Of a stretch of DNA of 64,000 nt, positions 31,764 to 40,367 are shown one piece after another. The stretch comes from Aerococcus sp. (GTDB taxonomy: Bacteria > Bacillota > Bacilli > Lactobacillales > Aerococcaceae), in NCBI GenBank assembly GCA_030528285.1, contig JAUMZE010000005.1:62001-126000 (forward strand), written 5' to 3'. The position numbers and the translations under genes were made by a program. A model generated the notes under the pieces. That model worked only from the letters and a program-made list of their open reading frames with translations, was not told the origin of the DNA and made no database searches. Positions within the stretch are counted from its first letter, which is position 1; each line of letters starts with the position of its first letter.

Positions 31764-32972
31764 ATGAAGCACAAAAAATACTTGCCACTAGCCGCAGGGA
31801 TTTACCTTAATTACGCCATTTTAGGTATGGCAACCATTATCGTGTCTCAGTATAGCAATCAGTTCCAAGCATTATGGAATACCGATGTTAAGGGAATTTC
31901 TACAGTAATTGCTATAATTGGAATAGGCCGGCTACTAACTATCCTTATCGCTGGCTATTTATCAGATCGACTGGGACGCAAGGGAACCCTACTGATTGGT
32001 ATGGTTTCACAAATTTTATTTTTGATAGGGTTGTTCTTCAGCCATAATCTATTCACCGCCTGCATCGCTGCTCTCTTTATGGGCGCTACTAACTCATTCG
32101 GTGATACTGCTAGCTATCCAGCACTCACAGATGCCTTTCAAGAAAAGGCTGCCAGCATGAATTCTCTTGTAAAAGCAGCAATGTCGTTAGCTCAATTTGC
32201 CTTACCGTTCATTGTCGCTGCACAGCCAAAAGCACATATTACTTTAGTTGTAATGACCATTGTTATGGTACTTGACATTATCTTGATTGCTCTCGCTCGT
32301 TTTGCTCCACAAACAGCGACACATAAGTCCTCTAAAACTGAGCAACAAAAAGAGAAAGCTAAGAAGCAAACCCCAATTACAAGGGATACTTCACATCCTT
32401 CAATGTTGATTGATGGCAGTTTGCTTATCATTGCTGGTTTTACAATTTCATTTACCTTTTATGTTTTTTCTCAGTATGCGCCTAATTTTGGTAGTAGTGT
32501 CCTTAATCTTGATCTAGATAGTGCTAAGTCATTAATATCCTGGTATGCTATGGCATCACTCATCTCGGTCTTTATTACCTCGTCCCTGGTCACGCGCATT
32601 AAACCAATTAAGCTTATTTTCTCTTATACTTTAGTTTCTTTCTTAGCTTTGCTTCAGATGATATTGATTCCTAGCGCAGAAGGGGCACGCTTAACAGCCG
32701 TTGCTATTGGCTTCTTTGCTGCTGGTGGTATTTGGCAACTTGGCCTAACACTACTTAATCAATACTTCCCTGAAGAAAAAGGGAAAGTGACAGGATACTA
32801 CAGTTTTGCAACAGCACTGACCTTCTTCATAGGACCATTCATTTCTAGCTTTATTATCAATGACACTCCAGAAAGTGTATTACATATTTTTGAAATCGAT
32901 ACTGGGATCACATTTATTAGCCTCGTGATCGCTATTATCGTGATGATACGTAATCGACAATTTACTGAGTAA
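31764..32972 (+). CDS. MFS transporter (second permease of cluster A)
   Basis: A 402-residue major facilitator with 12 helices and a long, lysine-rich cytoplasmic loop (TATHKSSKTEQQKEKAKKQTPITRDT) in the middle. The loop 2-3 motif is GYLSDRLGRKG. It is a distant relative of the permease at 25513 (similar openings, KKYLPLAAGIYLNYAILG and KYYLTAFALYFAYFNLG). Located between the two hydroaromatic gene sets, it probably moves a substrate or product of that pathway. The ATG at 31764 is used; an upstream ATG at 31749 is in frame. Its last codons overlap a 21-bp tandem duplication. Confidence 0.82.
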   Translation: MKHKKYLPLAAGIYLNYAILGMATIIVSQYSNQFQALWNTDVKGISTVIAIIGIGRLLTILIAGYLSDRLGRKGTLLIGMVSQILFLIGLFFSHNLFTACIAALFMGATNSFGDTASYPALTDAFQEKAASMNSLVKAAMSLAQFALPFIVAAQPKAHITLVVMTIVMVLDIILIALARFAPQTATHKSSKTEQQKEKAKKQTPITRDTSHPSMLIDGSLLIIAGFTISFTFYVFSQYAPNFGSSVLNLDLDSAKSLISWYAMASLISVFITSSLVTRIKPIKLIFSYTLVSFLALLQMILIPSAEGARLTAVAIGFFAAGGIWQLGLTLLNQYFPEEKGKVTGYYSFATALTFFIGPFISSFIINDTPESVLHIFEIDTGITFISLVIAIIVMIRNRQFTE

Positions 32973-33000
32973 ACACTTTAATTTACTGAGTAAACACTTT
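32959..33000. repeat. Perfect tandem duplication of a 21-bp unit
   Basis: The 21 bases from 32959 (AATTTACTGAGTAAACAC plus TTT) are repeated exactly at 32980-33000. The first copy contains the stop codon of the MFS gene, the second lies just behind it. It is near the point where base composition changes back to GC-richer. Confidence 0.9.
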
Positions 33001-33021
33001 CTCCTTAGCGAGAATACTAAA

Positions 33022-33078
33022 CGAAATAAGCTCTTCCCACAGGTAGACTCATAATCCGTGAGAAGAGCTTATTGCGTT
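33022..33078. terminator. Hairpin between the MFS gene and aroD
   Basis: AATAAGCTCTTC (33025-33036) pairs perfectly with GAAGAGCTTATT (33062-33073), with further pairs inside (CAC/GTG). Flanks are only moderately U-rich in both directions, so it can serve both convergent units. Confidence 0.7.
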
Positions 33079-33121
33079 TTGGAGTAATCATATGGAAATT
33101 CACTTGTGAGAGTGAAAGCAA

Positions 33122-33877
33122 TTATTTATTCAATGATAGTAGGCCTAAAATTGATTGTAACTGTCCTACAGGTGCTTGTCCTGGTGCAGAGCCTTGACCT
33201 GCCGCTCCAAATGTTGCAGAAGACCCGAAAACTTCACCGGATAAACGAGAGATCATCCCGAGTTGTCCCATAGACATCGTGATGAGCGGAATATCCGCTT
33301 GTTGATAGCGTTCGTACGTCGCATTCAACAAAGTCAATACATCCTCAGAGGAATTTGGCATGACTGCAATCTTCGCAATGTCTGCGCCTTTTTCTTCCAT
33401 TTGGGTGAGACGTTCTACGATATCGTCCTTGGCAGGGGTTTTATCGAAGTCATGGTTGCACATGATCACTTTCACGCCCTTGTCATGAGCGAGTTGGATG
33501 AGGGATTCCACGTTGTCAGCTGGCATGTAGAGTTCCACATCGAGGAGATCGAGCGTCCCATTATCGAGGATATCCTGGTATAGGTCAAAATATCCTGCGT
33601 CGTCAAGTGCCAGTTCCCCACCTTCACGCTCACTGCGGAAGGTAATGAGGAGCGGCAACTGAGCGGCTTCTTTTACTTTCTTGGAGGATTTGGCGATGGC
33701 ACCTGGCGTTAACACATCCTTGAAGAAGTCAATCCGCCATTCAATGAAGTCTGCCCCTAATTCATGGGCTTCCTTCGCTTTTTCAATGACCCCCGCTTCA
33801 TCAGGAGCGACAATAGGAATAATCACTTTCGGTGCACCTTCGCCGATTGTCATTTGGTCGATGGTTACCTTTTTCAT
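33122..33877 (-). CDS. aroD: Type I 3-dehydroquinate dehydratase
   Basis: A 251-residue class I aldolase-like enzyme converting 3-dehydroquinate to 3-dehydroshikimate by Schiff base chemistry. The active-site histidine is in MCNHDFDKTP and the Schiff-base lysine in DIAKIAVMP; EWRIDFF and ITFRSEREGG are the substrate-binding motifs. Length is standard. It closes a leftward operon with an AroE-family gene and the large flavoprotein, so it is more likely part of quinate use than of chorismate synthesis, although both roles are possible. Codon use is GC-richer than cluster A. Confidence 0.95.
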   Translation of the reverse strand: MKKVTIDQMTIGEGAPKVIIPIVAPDEAGVIEKAKEAHELGADFIEWRIDFFKDVLTPGAIAKSSKKVKEAAQLPLLITFRSEREGGELALDDAGYFDLYQDILDNGTLDLLDVELYMPADNVESLIQLAHDKGVKVIMCNHDFDKTPAKDDIVERLTQMEEKGADIAKIAVMPNSSEDVLTLLNATYERYQQADIPLITMSMGQLGMISRLSGEVFGSSATFGAAGQGSAPGQAPVGQLQSILGLLSLNK

Positions 33878-33905
33878 AGTTTAATATCTCCTCAGCGCCT
33901 ATTTA

Positions 33906-34790
33906 CTATTTTTCGTTGCTGTAGAGCAAGTCGCGAATGTAATCGATTGGCATATCTTCACCACAGAACAATTTGAACGCTGCGGCCCCTTGATGAATCA
34001 TCATTGGTAAACCGTTGATGGCTTTCTTAGCACCGTGTTCTTTTGCGAAGGCCAATAGTTTCGTTTCTGCTGGTGCATATACAACATCGAAAACTACTAA
34101 ATCGTCGCGGAGCACGTCTGGGTCGTTAATTAAGGATTGGTCCTCTAATGGATGCATACCGACACCGGTTGCGTCGATGTAGAGACTGGATTCCGCAATA
34201 GACTTCTTGAAGGCTTCTTGATCTTCCAAGTGTTGAACGGTCGCTTTGCAGTCAGTTTTCGCGTTGATTTTTTCAACGGTGGCTTCTGCATTGGCGTAGA
34301 TGTCATCGTCACGGTTGAAGATACGTAATTCCTTCACGCCTTCCAACGCTGCTTGAACCGCAATGGCTGTTCCTGCACCCCCGCAGCCTGCCATGGTGAC
34401 AATTTCGCCCTTCACATTCACGTCATTTTCCTTCAAAGCGTTCATACATCCAATCCCGTCTGTATTGTAACCAACGAGATGACCCTTACCGTCCTTGTTC
34501 GTCACGGTATTCACCGCACCGATCAGTTCAGCTTCTTCAGAGAGTTCATCCAACAATGGAATGACTTTCTGTTTGTTTGGCATGGAGATGTTGGACCCGC
34601 AAATACCAAGCGCACGAATGCCATCGATCGCTTGTGGGAGTTCGTCGTTTCCTACTTCAAATGCGAGGTAAGCATAAGGCAAACCTAATTTAGCGAAGGC
34701 TTCGTTGTGCATCGTTGGTGATTTGCTATGACGAATTGGGGTTGCTAATAAACTAATGAGTAATGTATGTCCATCTAAACGTTCTGCCAT
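33906..34790 (-). CDS. Quinate/shikimate dehydrogenase family protein (copy B)
   Basis: A 294-residue AroE/YdiB-family enzyme. Motifs: [14 protein letters not shown], catalytic lysine in [13 protein letters not shown], aspartate in GYNTDGIGC, nucleotide loop [14 protein letters not shown] (cysteine in place of the usual alanine), followed by the YdiB-like loop [12 protein letters not shown]. It reduces dehydroshikimate or oxidises quinate/shikimate. It lies between aroD and the OYE-flavoprotein fusion in one operon. The ATG at 34790 follows GGAGGAAG; the frame is open for 23 more codons upstream. Confidence 0.9.
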   Translation of the reverse strand: MAERLDGHTLLISLLATPIRHSKSPTMHNEAFAKLGLPYAYLAFEVGNDELPQAIDGIRALGICGSNISMPNKQKVIPLLDELSEEAELIGAVNTVTNKDGKGHLVGYNTDGIGCMNALKENDVNVKGEIVTMAGCGGAGTAIAVQAALEGVKELRIFNRDDDIYANAEATVEKINAKTDCKATVQHLEDQEAFKKSIAESSLYIDATGVGMHPLEDQSLINDPDVLRDDLVVFDVVYAPAETKLLAFAKEHGAKKAINGLPMMIHQGAAAFKLFCGEDMPIDYIRDLLYSNEK

Positions 34791-34876
34791 AATGATCTTC
34801 CTCCATATTTTTTTCAATTTGACCATGCGCCCATCCAACATGAACAGGCGCAGGATCATTGATAACTAGTTAATAA

Positions 34877-37777
34877 TTATTTAGTTGCGGCAATATGTTC
34901 AGCTGCCAATTTCCCTGAAGTGAGGGCCCAAGCGTTATTCGCACCAGATGGGGAGTCTGTTCCCATCACGCCGCCGACAATTTCACCGGCCGCATAGAGT
35001 CCGTTAACGGCTTGGTCGTTGTCATTTTGAACTTGGAGATCGGGGTTGACCACGAGACCACCCATTGTTGTCGCAAAGCGTGGTTTCTGTTCAACCAAGT
35101 AGTAATGCCCCTGTTCCACTGGACGTTGTAGGTACTTTGCTTGACGGTGGAAGTCTGGATCTTCCTTATCAGAAACAAATTGATTGTAGCGATCCACGGT
35201 TTCTTGGAGCGATTCTTGTGGCATACCGGCGCGTTCTGCCAGTTCCACGAGACTATCTGCATGGTAGAACAGCGGCGTTTGTGAGCCGTTGTTTGCGAGC
35301 CAGCGATCGATATCGGTGTCCGCGATCCCGCCTTCTAGAACCCCGGCACGGAATTCGTCAAAGGCTTTCTGGTCCATCAAGAGATAGAGCATTCTTTTTT
35401 CTTGAGACATCAAGACATCCAAGATTTCGTGGTTCGAGGCACGTTCGTTGATGACACGTTTCCCGTCGCTGTTCACGAGGAGAGCGTTATCCTTCAACAC
35501 ACGCAGGTTCCCGTCGATAGTGGATTTCGCAATGCCGTTCGCCACTTCGATCCCATTTGGATAAATCTTACCGTACTGCATGTTTTGCGTTTTGGCGTTG
35601 ACCCCGTCTTTGGCTACGATCACCCCTTCCCCATTTGAGGAGGTTGGGCCGTAGTAGAGGACTGGACGCAATGCTTCTGGAAGGAGTTCCTTGTTGTTAC
35701 CGAACCCACCTGTTGCGAGGATGACCCCACGCGTTTCGATGTTGTGGGTTTCATCGGTTGCTTCTTTGGCAACGAGGCCGGTCACTTTACCGTCTTCTGT
35801 GGTGAGATGATCCACAGCCGTCTGGTAGTAAACCGTCACATTGCTGTTCTCCATCGCTTTACGTGCGACTGCCGCGAAGCCATGCCCGCCACCTTCATAT
35901 GCAAGCTCACGGTTATGTTCATATTCAGCGAGCACGTGCAATTGTTCATCGTAGTTCACACCGACATGTTCATGGAGCCAATCCGTCGTTTCGCCGACAT
36001 GTTCCGCAAACAAGGTCAGGAGCGTTTCGTCGTTTTCGTTGTTTCCATTCTTCTTGAAGTCGGAAACCATCGATGCCACGCTATCGTCAGTAACGCCCGC
36101 TGCTTTTTGAAGTTTGGAGCCCATGACCACTTGATTCCCACCACTGATGGAGATGCATCCACCGAGGAAGCTGAGTTTTTCGATGAGGACAGTCTTCAAG
36201 CCAACTTCATCAGCGCGCAATGCAGCACTGATTCCGGCAGCCCCACCACCGATCACAGCGATGTCGAATTGTTCATCGACGACTTCTTTGGACCATTGAA
36301 CGACTGGTTTCGGTTGACGTTTGAGGAATTCCACGGTATCTGCGTCAGATGCTTGGAGAACCGCTTCACTGACCCCGTCGATCAACCCCTGACTTGAAGC
36401 CGAAGCCCCGGAAACCGCGTCCACGTTCAACGTCTGTCCTTCAATGATTTGTTTTGGCATCCGTTCGAACACTTGATCAGACAGCCCTTCTGATTCGCCG
36501 GATTGATCCACGTCGATTGATTCAATGTGGTCCTCAGTAAAGGTAACGGTCATTGGGAGGTCACTCGTATGGCCTTTCGCAATGACTTGGTAGCTACCTG
36601 GTTTGTAGTGAGCTCCCTCTTCTTGGATTTTCTGGAGGCGCTGTTTCTGTGCCATTTCTTCATCTGGATCCACACGCATGTAATCGATGAAGTCCCATAA
36701 TGGTGTTGGGATCTTCAATTCTTCTTGTTTGTGGGTGTCCACGAAATCTGGCAGCTCTTCGTCATGTTCGAGATGGCTCACCCAATCAGGCGCCAACAGG
36801 AAGGCTTTCCCGGCAGCGAGGAGGGTATAGCCCATGTCGAGCGCGGCGGTGGCATCTTTGGATTGGAGAATCCGCCCAACCCCCATGACTGGGATTTCCT
36901 TCAATGCTTTGGACGCGAGCGCATGGTATTTGCGGATGGTTGGTTCTGGGTCCTCGCGATTGACGATGGATGGACGGTCGTAACTACCCATGGAGAAGAA
37001 CACGTAATCTGGTTTTTCTTCTGCGAGGGTGTTCAATAGGTACATGGTGTCTTCAAAGCGGATCCCTGGTTCTTCCAATTCTTCTGGAGAGAAGCGGTAA
37101 CCAATAATGAAGTCATCCTTACCCATTTCATGAGCGACGCGTTTGACTTCGCGGAGCACCGCCATTGGGAAAGCCACACGTTTTTCACGGGTGCCGCCCC
37201 ATTCATCACTTCGGCGGTTAGAATGTGGAGAGAAGAATTGTTGGAGCAGGAAGGTGTTCGCACCGTGGATATCTACCCCGTCAAAGCCTGCTTCGATTGC
37301 ACGTTTCGCTGCGTCACCAAACTTCTTGATCATGTCTTCAATTTCATCGGTAGACATTTCACGTGGCACTGGCGCATTTGGACGCAATGCTGGCACTGGG
37401 CTTGGCGCAATTGGGGTCTTCCCACCGTTAATATATGGCCATGCCATCCGTCCGGCATGATACAATTGGAGGAGCGCTTTAGAGCCTTCCCCTTTGATAG
37501 CTTTTGCGAGGCGGGTGAGGCCAGGAATCTTATCATCCTTGTCAACCCCGATCGCACCTGGGAAGCCACGTCCTTCATCTGAAACAAAAGCGCTTTCAAC
37601 GATAATCATACTTGCTTGACCCGCGCGTGTGCGGTAGTAATTAATCAGTTCTTCAGGAAATTTCCCGTCGTAGTAACCCGATTCAGTTGTCATTGGTGTC
37701 ATCACCAGGCGATTTTTGAGTGTGACGCCATTTGGCAATTCAACGGTTTCGAATAAGCGTTTATCCAATTGATTCAT
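34877..37777 (-). CDS. Three-domain flavoprotein reductase: OYE-like, FMN_bind and FAD_binding_2 fusion
   Basis: A 966-residue soluble enzyme. Residues 1-370 form an old-yellow-enzyme-like TIM barrel (KNRLVMTPMTTE, HGANTFLLQQFFSPHSNRRSDEWGG with the active-site His/Asn at about 171 and 174, GVGRI). Residues about 390-475 are an FMN_bind domain with the flavinylation-like motif DAVSGASAS; the acceptor position holds Ser459 where threonine is usual. Residues 500-966 are a fumarate-reductase-like FAD domain (FDIAVIGGGAAGISAAL, ATGGFGNN). No signal peptide. The same architecture is known from soluble NADH:acrylate/cinnamate reductases and the hydroxycinnamate reductase HcrB of lactobacilli: NADH is oxidised at the OYE domain and a 2-enoate is reduced at the FAD site. 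Here the substrate is likely a cyclic enoate such as shikimate or 3-dehydroshikimate. No apbE gene is in the window. Confidence 0.9.
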   Translation of the reverse strand: MNQLDKRLFETVELPNGVTLKNRLVMTPMTTESGYYDGKFPEELINYYRTRAGQASMIIVESAFVSDEGRGFPGAIGVDKDDKIPGLTRLAKAIKGEGSKALLQLYHAGRMAWPYINGGKTPIAPSPVPALRPNAPVPREMSTDEIEDMIKKFGDAAKRAIEAGFDGVDIHGANTFLLQQFFSPHSNRRSDEWGGTREKRVAFPMAVLREVKRVAHEMGKDDFIIGYRFSPEELEEPGIRFEDTMYLLNTLAEEKPDYVFFSMGSYDRPSIVNREDPEPTIRKYHALASKALKEIPVMGVGRILQSKDATAALDMGYTLLAAGKAFLLAPDWVSHLEHDEELPDFVDTHKQEELKIPTPLWDFIDYMRVDPDEEMAQKQRLQKIQEEGAHYKPGSYQVIAKGHTSDLPMTVTFTEDHIESIDVDQSGESEGLSDQVFERMPKQIIEGQTLNVDAVSGASASSQGLIDGVSEAVLQASDADTVEFLKRQPKPVVQWSKEVVDEQFDIAVIGGGAAGISAALRADEVGLKTVLIEKLSFLGGCISISGGNQVVMGSKLQKAAGVTDDSVASMVSDFKKNGNNENDETLLTLFAEHVGETTDWLHEHVGVNYDEQLHVLAEYEHNRELAYEGGGHGFAAVARKAMENSNVTVYYQTAVDHLTTEDGKVTGLVAKEATDETHNIETRGVILATGGFGNNKELLPEALRPVLYYGPTSSNGEGVIVAKDGVNAKTQNMQYGKIYPNGIEVANGIAKSTIDGNLRVLKDNALLVNSDGKRVINERASNHEILDVLMSQEKRMLYLLMDQKAFDEFRAGVLEGGIADTDIDRWLANNGSQTPLFYHADSLVELAERAGMPQESLQETVDRYNQFVSDKEDPDFHRQAKYLQRPVEQGHYYLVEQKPRFATTMGGLVVNPDLQVQNDNDQAVNGLYAAGEIVGGVMGTDSPSGANNAWALTSGKLAAEHIAATK

Positions 37778-37929
37778 ACCTTTCTGTTGATCAGTTGTTT
37801 TCTTGTTTAGTTCTTCACTTGTCTTTATTTAATAGCACAAACCTATAAAAATCTAATCAATATTATTTGTGTAATCTATAGATTTACTCTATGATTGGGG
37901 TTACAAAACGTCTCATATCTCCTATTGAC

Positions 37930-37945
37930 ATGTGTGATTTCACAT
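37930..37945. promoter_or_regulatory. Inverted repeat in the promoter of the cluster B lysR
   Basis: ATGTG-N6-CACAT at 37930-37945 overlaps a TTGACA -35 box (37925-37930) reading toward the LysR gene, in the gap shared with the divergent flavoprotein operon. Candidate regulator binding site. Confidence 0.45.
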
Positions 37946-38018
37946 ACTTATCAATTTTTAATGCACCATTACTCGCGGTGTTTTTCACAAAATTGGACTT
38001 TTTATCCGGAGGTCGACC

Positions 38019-38942
38019 ATGAACCTATACCATTTACGTTATTTCGTGATGCTGGCGAAATATGAACATTATACCCAGGCTGCGCGCAAATTGCGGATCA
38101 CCCAACCCACCCTCAGTAACGCCATCCAGAAATTAGAAGCTGAACTCCAAGTACCTCTGTTTGAGCGCTCTGGGCGAAATATCCAGCTCACCAGCGTTGG
38201 GGAGCTGTTCCTCAAACGCATGGAATTGATCCTCGAAATGTTGGATGAAGAGGTGGAGGATATCCAGCTCCTCGGTGCCGGCAAGGGACCTATCCGCGTG
38301 GCCACCCTCCGCGAACTCGGAAAGGCATTCGTCCCCCAACTCTGCCGAACCTTCCTCGATGACCGCAAAAATAGGCAGGAAGACCCGGGGATTCAGTTCT
38401 TCTTCAATCATGAATCGGCTCTGACCCCGGACATGCTGGAGTCGTTGGAGCGCGATGAGATTGATGTGGCTTTCTGCTCCAAACTCCAGGAAGACCCGGA
38501 CGGCATTACCTTTATCCCAATTCATGCCCAGGAGTTCTATCTCGTCACGCCGAGAAACCACCCGCTCGCTCATTTCGACCATCTGCCACTTAATGCGATT
38601 GAGGATTACCCGTTCGTTCATTTCATCCAGAATACCGGCCTTCGAGATAATATCGATCATCTCCTCCAATCACACCATATCCAGCCGCAGATCTCCTATG
38701 AAGCAAGTGAGGATGACACGATTATGGGACTGGTGGAACAGGGATTTGGGATCACGATCATGCCGAAATTCACTAATATCGAAACCTATGATGTCACGCT
38801 GATTCCACTGGAGGATGTGAATGAGAAGCGCCTCTTCTACATGGCGTATGCAACGGACCGGTTCAATTTGCCGATCGTGGAAAGTTTTGTGCATTATATC
38901 CAAGATCATTATGCATTGGAAAAACCGGACTCATGGGGATAA
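38019..38942 (+). CDS. LysR-family transcriptional regulator (cluster B)
   Basis: A 307-residue LysR regulator: winged helix MNLYHLRYFVMLAKYEHYTQAARKLRITQPTLSNAIQKLEAEL and an effector domain with FCSKLQEDPDG and VEQGFGITIMPKF. It parallels the LysR at 30590 in sequence and in its divergent position next to the pathway operon. It probably controls the flavoprotein-aroE-aroD operon. GGAGG precedes the ATG. It faces the SDR gene tail to tail with no clear terminator. Confidence 0.9.
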   Translation: MNLYHLRYFVMLAKYEHYTQAARKLRITQPTLSNAIQKLEAELQVPLFERSGRNIQLTSVGELFLKRMELILEMLDEEVEDIQLLGAGKGPIRVATLRELGKAFVPQLCRTFLDDRKNRQEDPGIQFFFNHESALTPDMLESLERDEIDVAFCSKLQEDPDGITFIPIHAQEFYLVTPRNHPLAHFDHLPLNAIEDYPFVHFIQNTGLRDNIDHLLQSHHIQPQISYEASEDDTIMGLVEQGFGITIMPKFTNIETYDVTLIPLEDVNEKRLFYMAYATDRFNLPIVESFVHYIQDHYALEKPDSWG

Positions 38943-39002
38943 CAGCCTATAGCGAAGTAATATAGAAGGAAAGAGATGAGGGAAATCGAGAGGAGAGAGC
39001 GA

Positions 39003-39968
39003 TCACTTTGATTCTTGAATGGAGGAAAGGTGATTTGTAACCTCAACGCTTAGAAATGGCAATTGGATGAAGTTATTGGTGCTCTCACAGACAGAACGCT
39101 TTTGAGGATATTTATTTTTTTGAGCTTTCTGTTCCATGTAACGGTCATGTTGTTCTTTGGCGAAGGCGCGACGTCCACCTGGTTTTGGAATCATGTCCTG
39201 CATCATCAAGCGAATGCCACCTTCAACTGGGATTTCAGCGCCGTTGATATAGTCGGAGCGATCACTTGCGAGGAATAATACCGCATTGGCGATATCCATT
39301 GTCGTCCCAATCCGTTTCGAAGCGGTCAAGCGTTTGCGACCATTTTCCACCTCAGGATCTGCGTAGAACGAGGCAGACATGGGTGTTTTAACCAGGGCAG
39401 GCATGATGCAATTGCTGCGAATCCCGAGGCGTCCCCATTCAGCAGCCATCTGACGCGACAACATGTTCACGGCAGCCTTGGTCATGCTGTAGGCGGCGCT
39501 GTAGGTTTCCGGAATTTGTGAGGCGATCGTGGAGATATGTACCATCGTTCCCTTGCCCTGTTCAATCATCAACCGACCGAAACGCTGGGACACGAGGAAA
39601 TAACCGCCTACATTGATGTCCATCGTCTGCTTGAATTCATCGAGCGGCAACTCCTCAAACAGGCAGCCACGCAGAACAGCCGCCGTATTGATGACAATAT
39701 CGACACGACCGTACGTTTCTTTCATCGTTTTCACGGCTTGATCGACCTGCTCCTCGTTGGTTTGATCAACAACAAGCGGAGTCACATCTGCATTGAAATC
39801 ATCTTTTAGTTCTTTCACAAAGGCATCCAGATATTCTTTGTTGAAATCAAGCGCCCCGATTTTTACTTCTTGTTTTGCCAACTCGCGGCAGATTTCTTTG
39901 CCCATCCCACCAGCAGCACCAGTGACGACCGCAACCTTGCCTTCGAGTCCTAACCAGCCATTAGCCAT
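39003..39968 (-). CDS. Short-chain dehydrogenase/reductase (cluster B) with extended C terminus
   Basis: A 321-residue classical SDR, plainly a paralogue of the SDR at 28637: cofactor loop VVTGAAGGMGKEICREL, VINTAAVL, VHISTIAS, YSMTKAAVNMLSRQMAAEWG, and DMIPKPGGRRAFA. It is about 40 residues longer; the tail after EQHDRYMEQKAQK has no counterpart and looks like read-through beyond an ancestral stop. It has its own ribosome binding site (AAGGAG) and lies behind a tRNA terminator, so it has a separate promoter, for which TTGTCA at the complement of about 40030 is only a guess. Confidence 0.85.
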   Translation of the reverse strand: MANGWLGLEGKVAVVTGAAGGMGKEICRELAKQEVKIGALDFNKEYLDAFVKELKDDFNADVTPLVVDQTNEEQVDQAVKTMKETYGRVDIVINTAAVLRGCLFEELPLDEFKQTMDINVGGYFLVSQRFGRLMIEQGKGTMVHISTIASQIPETYSAAYSMTKAAVNMLSRQMAAEWGRLGIRSNCIMPALVKTPMSASFYADPEVENGRKRLTASKRIGTTMDIANAVLFLASDRSDYINGAEIPVEGGIRLMMQDMIPKPGGRRAFAKEQHDRYMEQKAQKNKYPQKRSVCESTNNFIQLPFLSVEVTNHLSSIQESK

Positions 39969-40063
39969 ATCGAAAGTCTCCTTTATTTATCAGATTGTAC
40001 ATCTTCGTTTTAGCGCACTTTCTTGTTTTTGACAAATACATTTTAGCTATCGATTTATTAAAA

Positions 40064-40091
40064 CAAAAAAGCCCTGCATCACCTGCAGAGC
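40064..40091 (-). terminator. Terminator of tRNA-Gln(CTG)
   Basis: GCTCTGCA pairs with TGCAGGGC (complement of 40071-40091, one G-U), followed by six U. Confidence 0.85.
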
Positions 40092-40097
40092 TACATA

Positions 40098-40168
40098 CTG
40101 GGATACCAGGGGTCGAACCTGGGATTGGAGAGCCAGAATCTCCCGTCTTACCACTTGACCATATCCCA
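40098..40168 (-). tRNA. tRNA-Gln (anticodon CTG)
   Basis: Leftward cloverleaf of 71 bases: acceptor TGGGATA/TATCCCA with discriminator G, D arm GGTCAAGTGGTAAGAC, anticodon stem GGAGA-TTCTGGC-TCTCC with CTG at 34-36, T arm with GGTTCGACCCC. CCA is not encoded. It has its own terminator and stands alone. Confidence 0.92.
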
Positions 40169-40300
40169 ATAAAAGTGACGTCATTACTCACGTCAACTAC
40201 TTTAGTATACACCTTCTATAGAAAAATACAAGGGAGAGTTACTTGAAATAAAGTTAAAAGTGATTGTAAGTGAGATGAGACGATATTCCCATCCCCCCAA

Positions 40301-40351
40301 CAAAAGCTCCGTCTCGCGGTTCAGACCGCAAAACGGAGCTTGTTTTTTTTA
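40301..40351. terminator. Bidirectional terminator behind the trehalose PTS gene
   Basis: GCTCCGT (40306-40312) pairs with ACGGAGC (40333-40339), with an inner GCGGT/ACCGC stem; T run on the right, T-rich UUUUGUU on the left. Confidence 0.8.
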
Positions 40352-40367
40352 TATCTATTTAGTTGTT

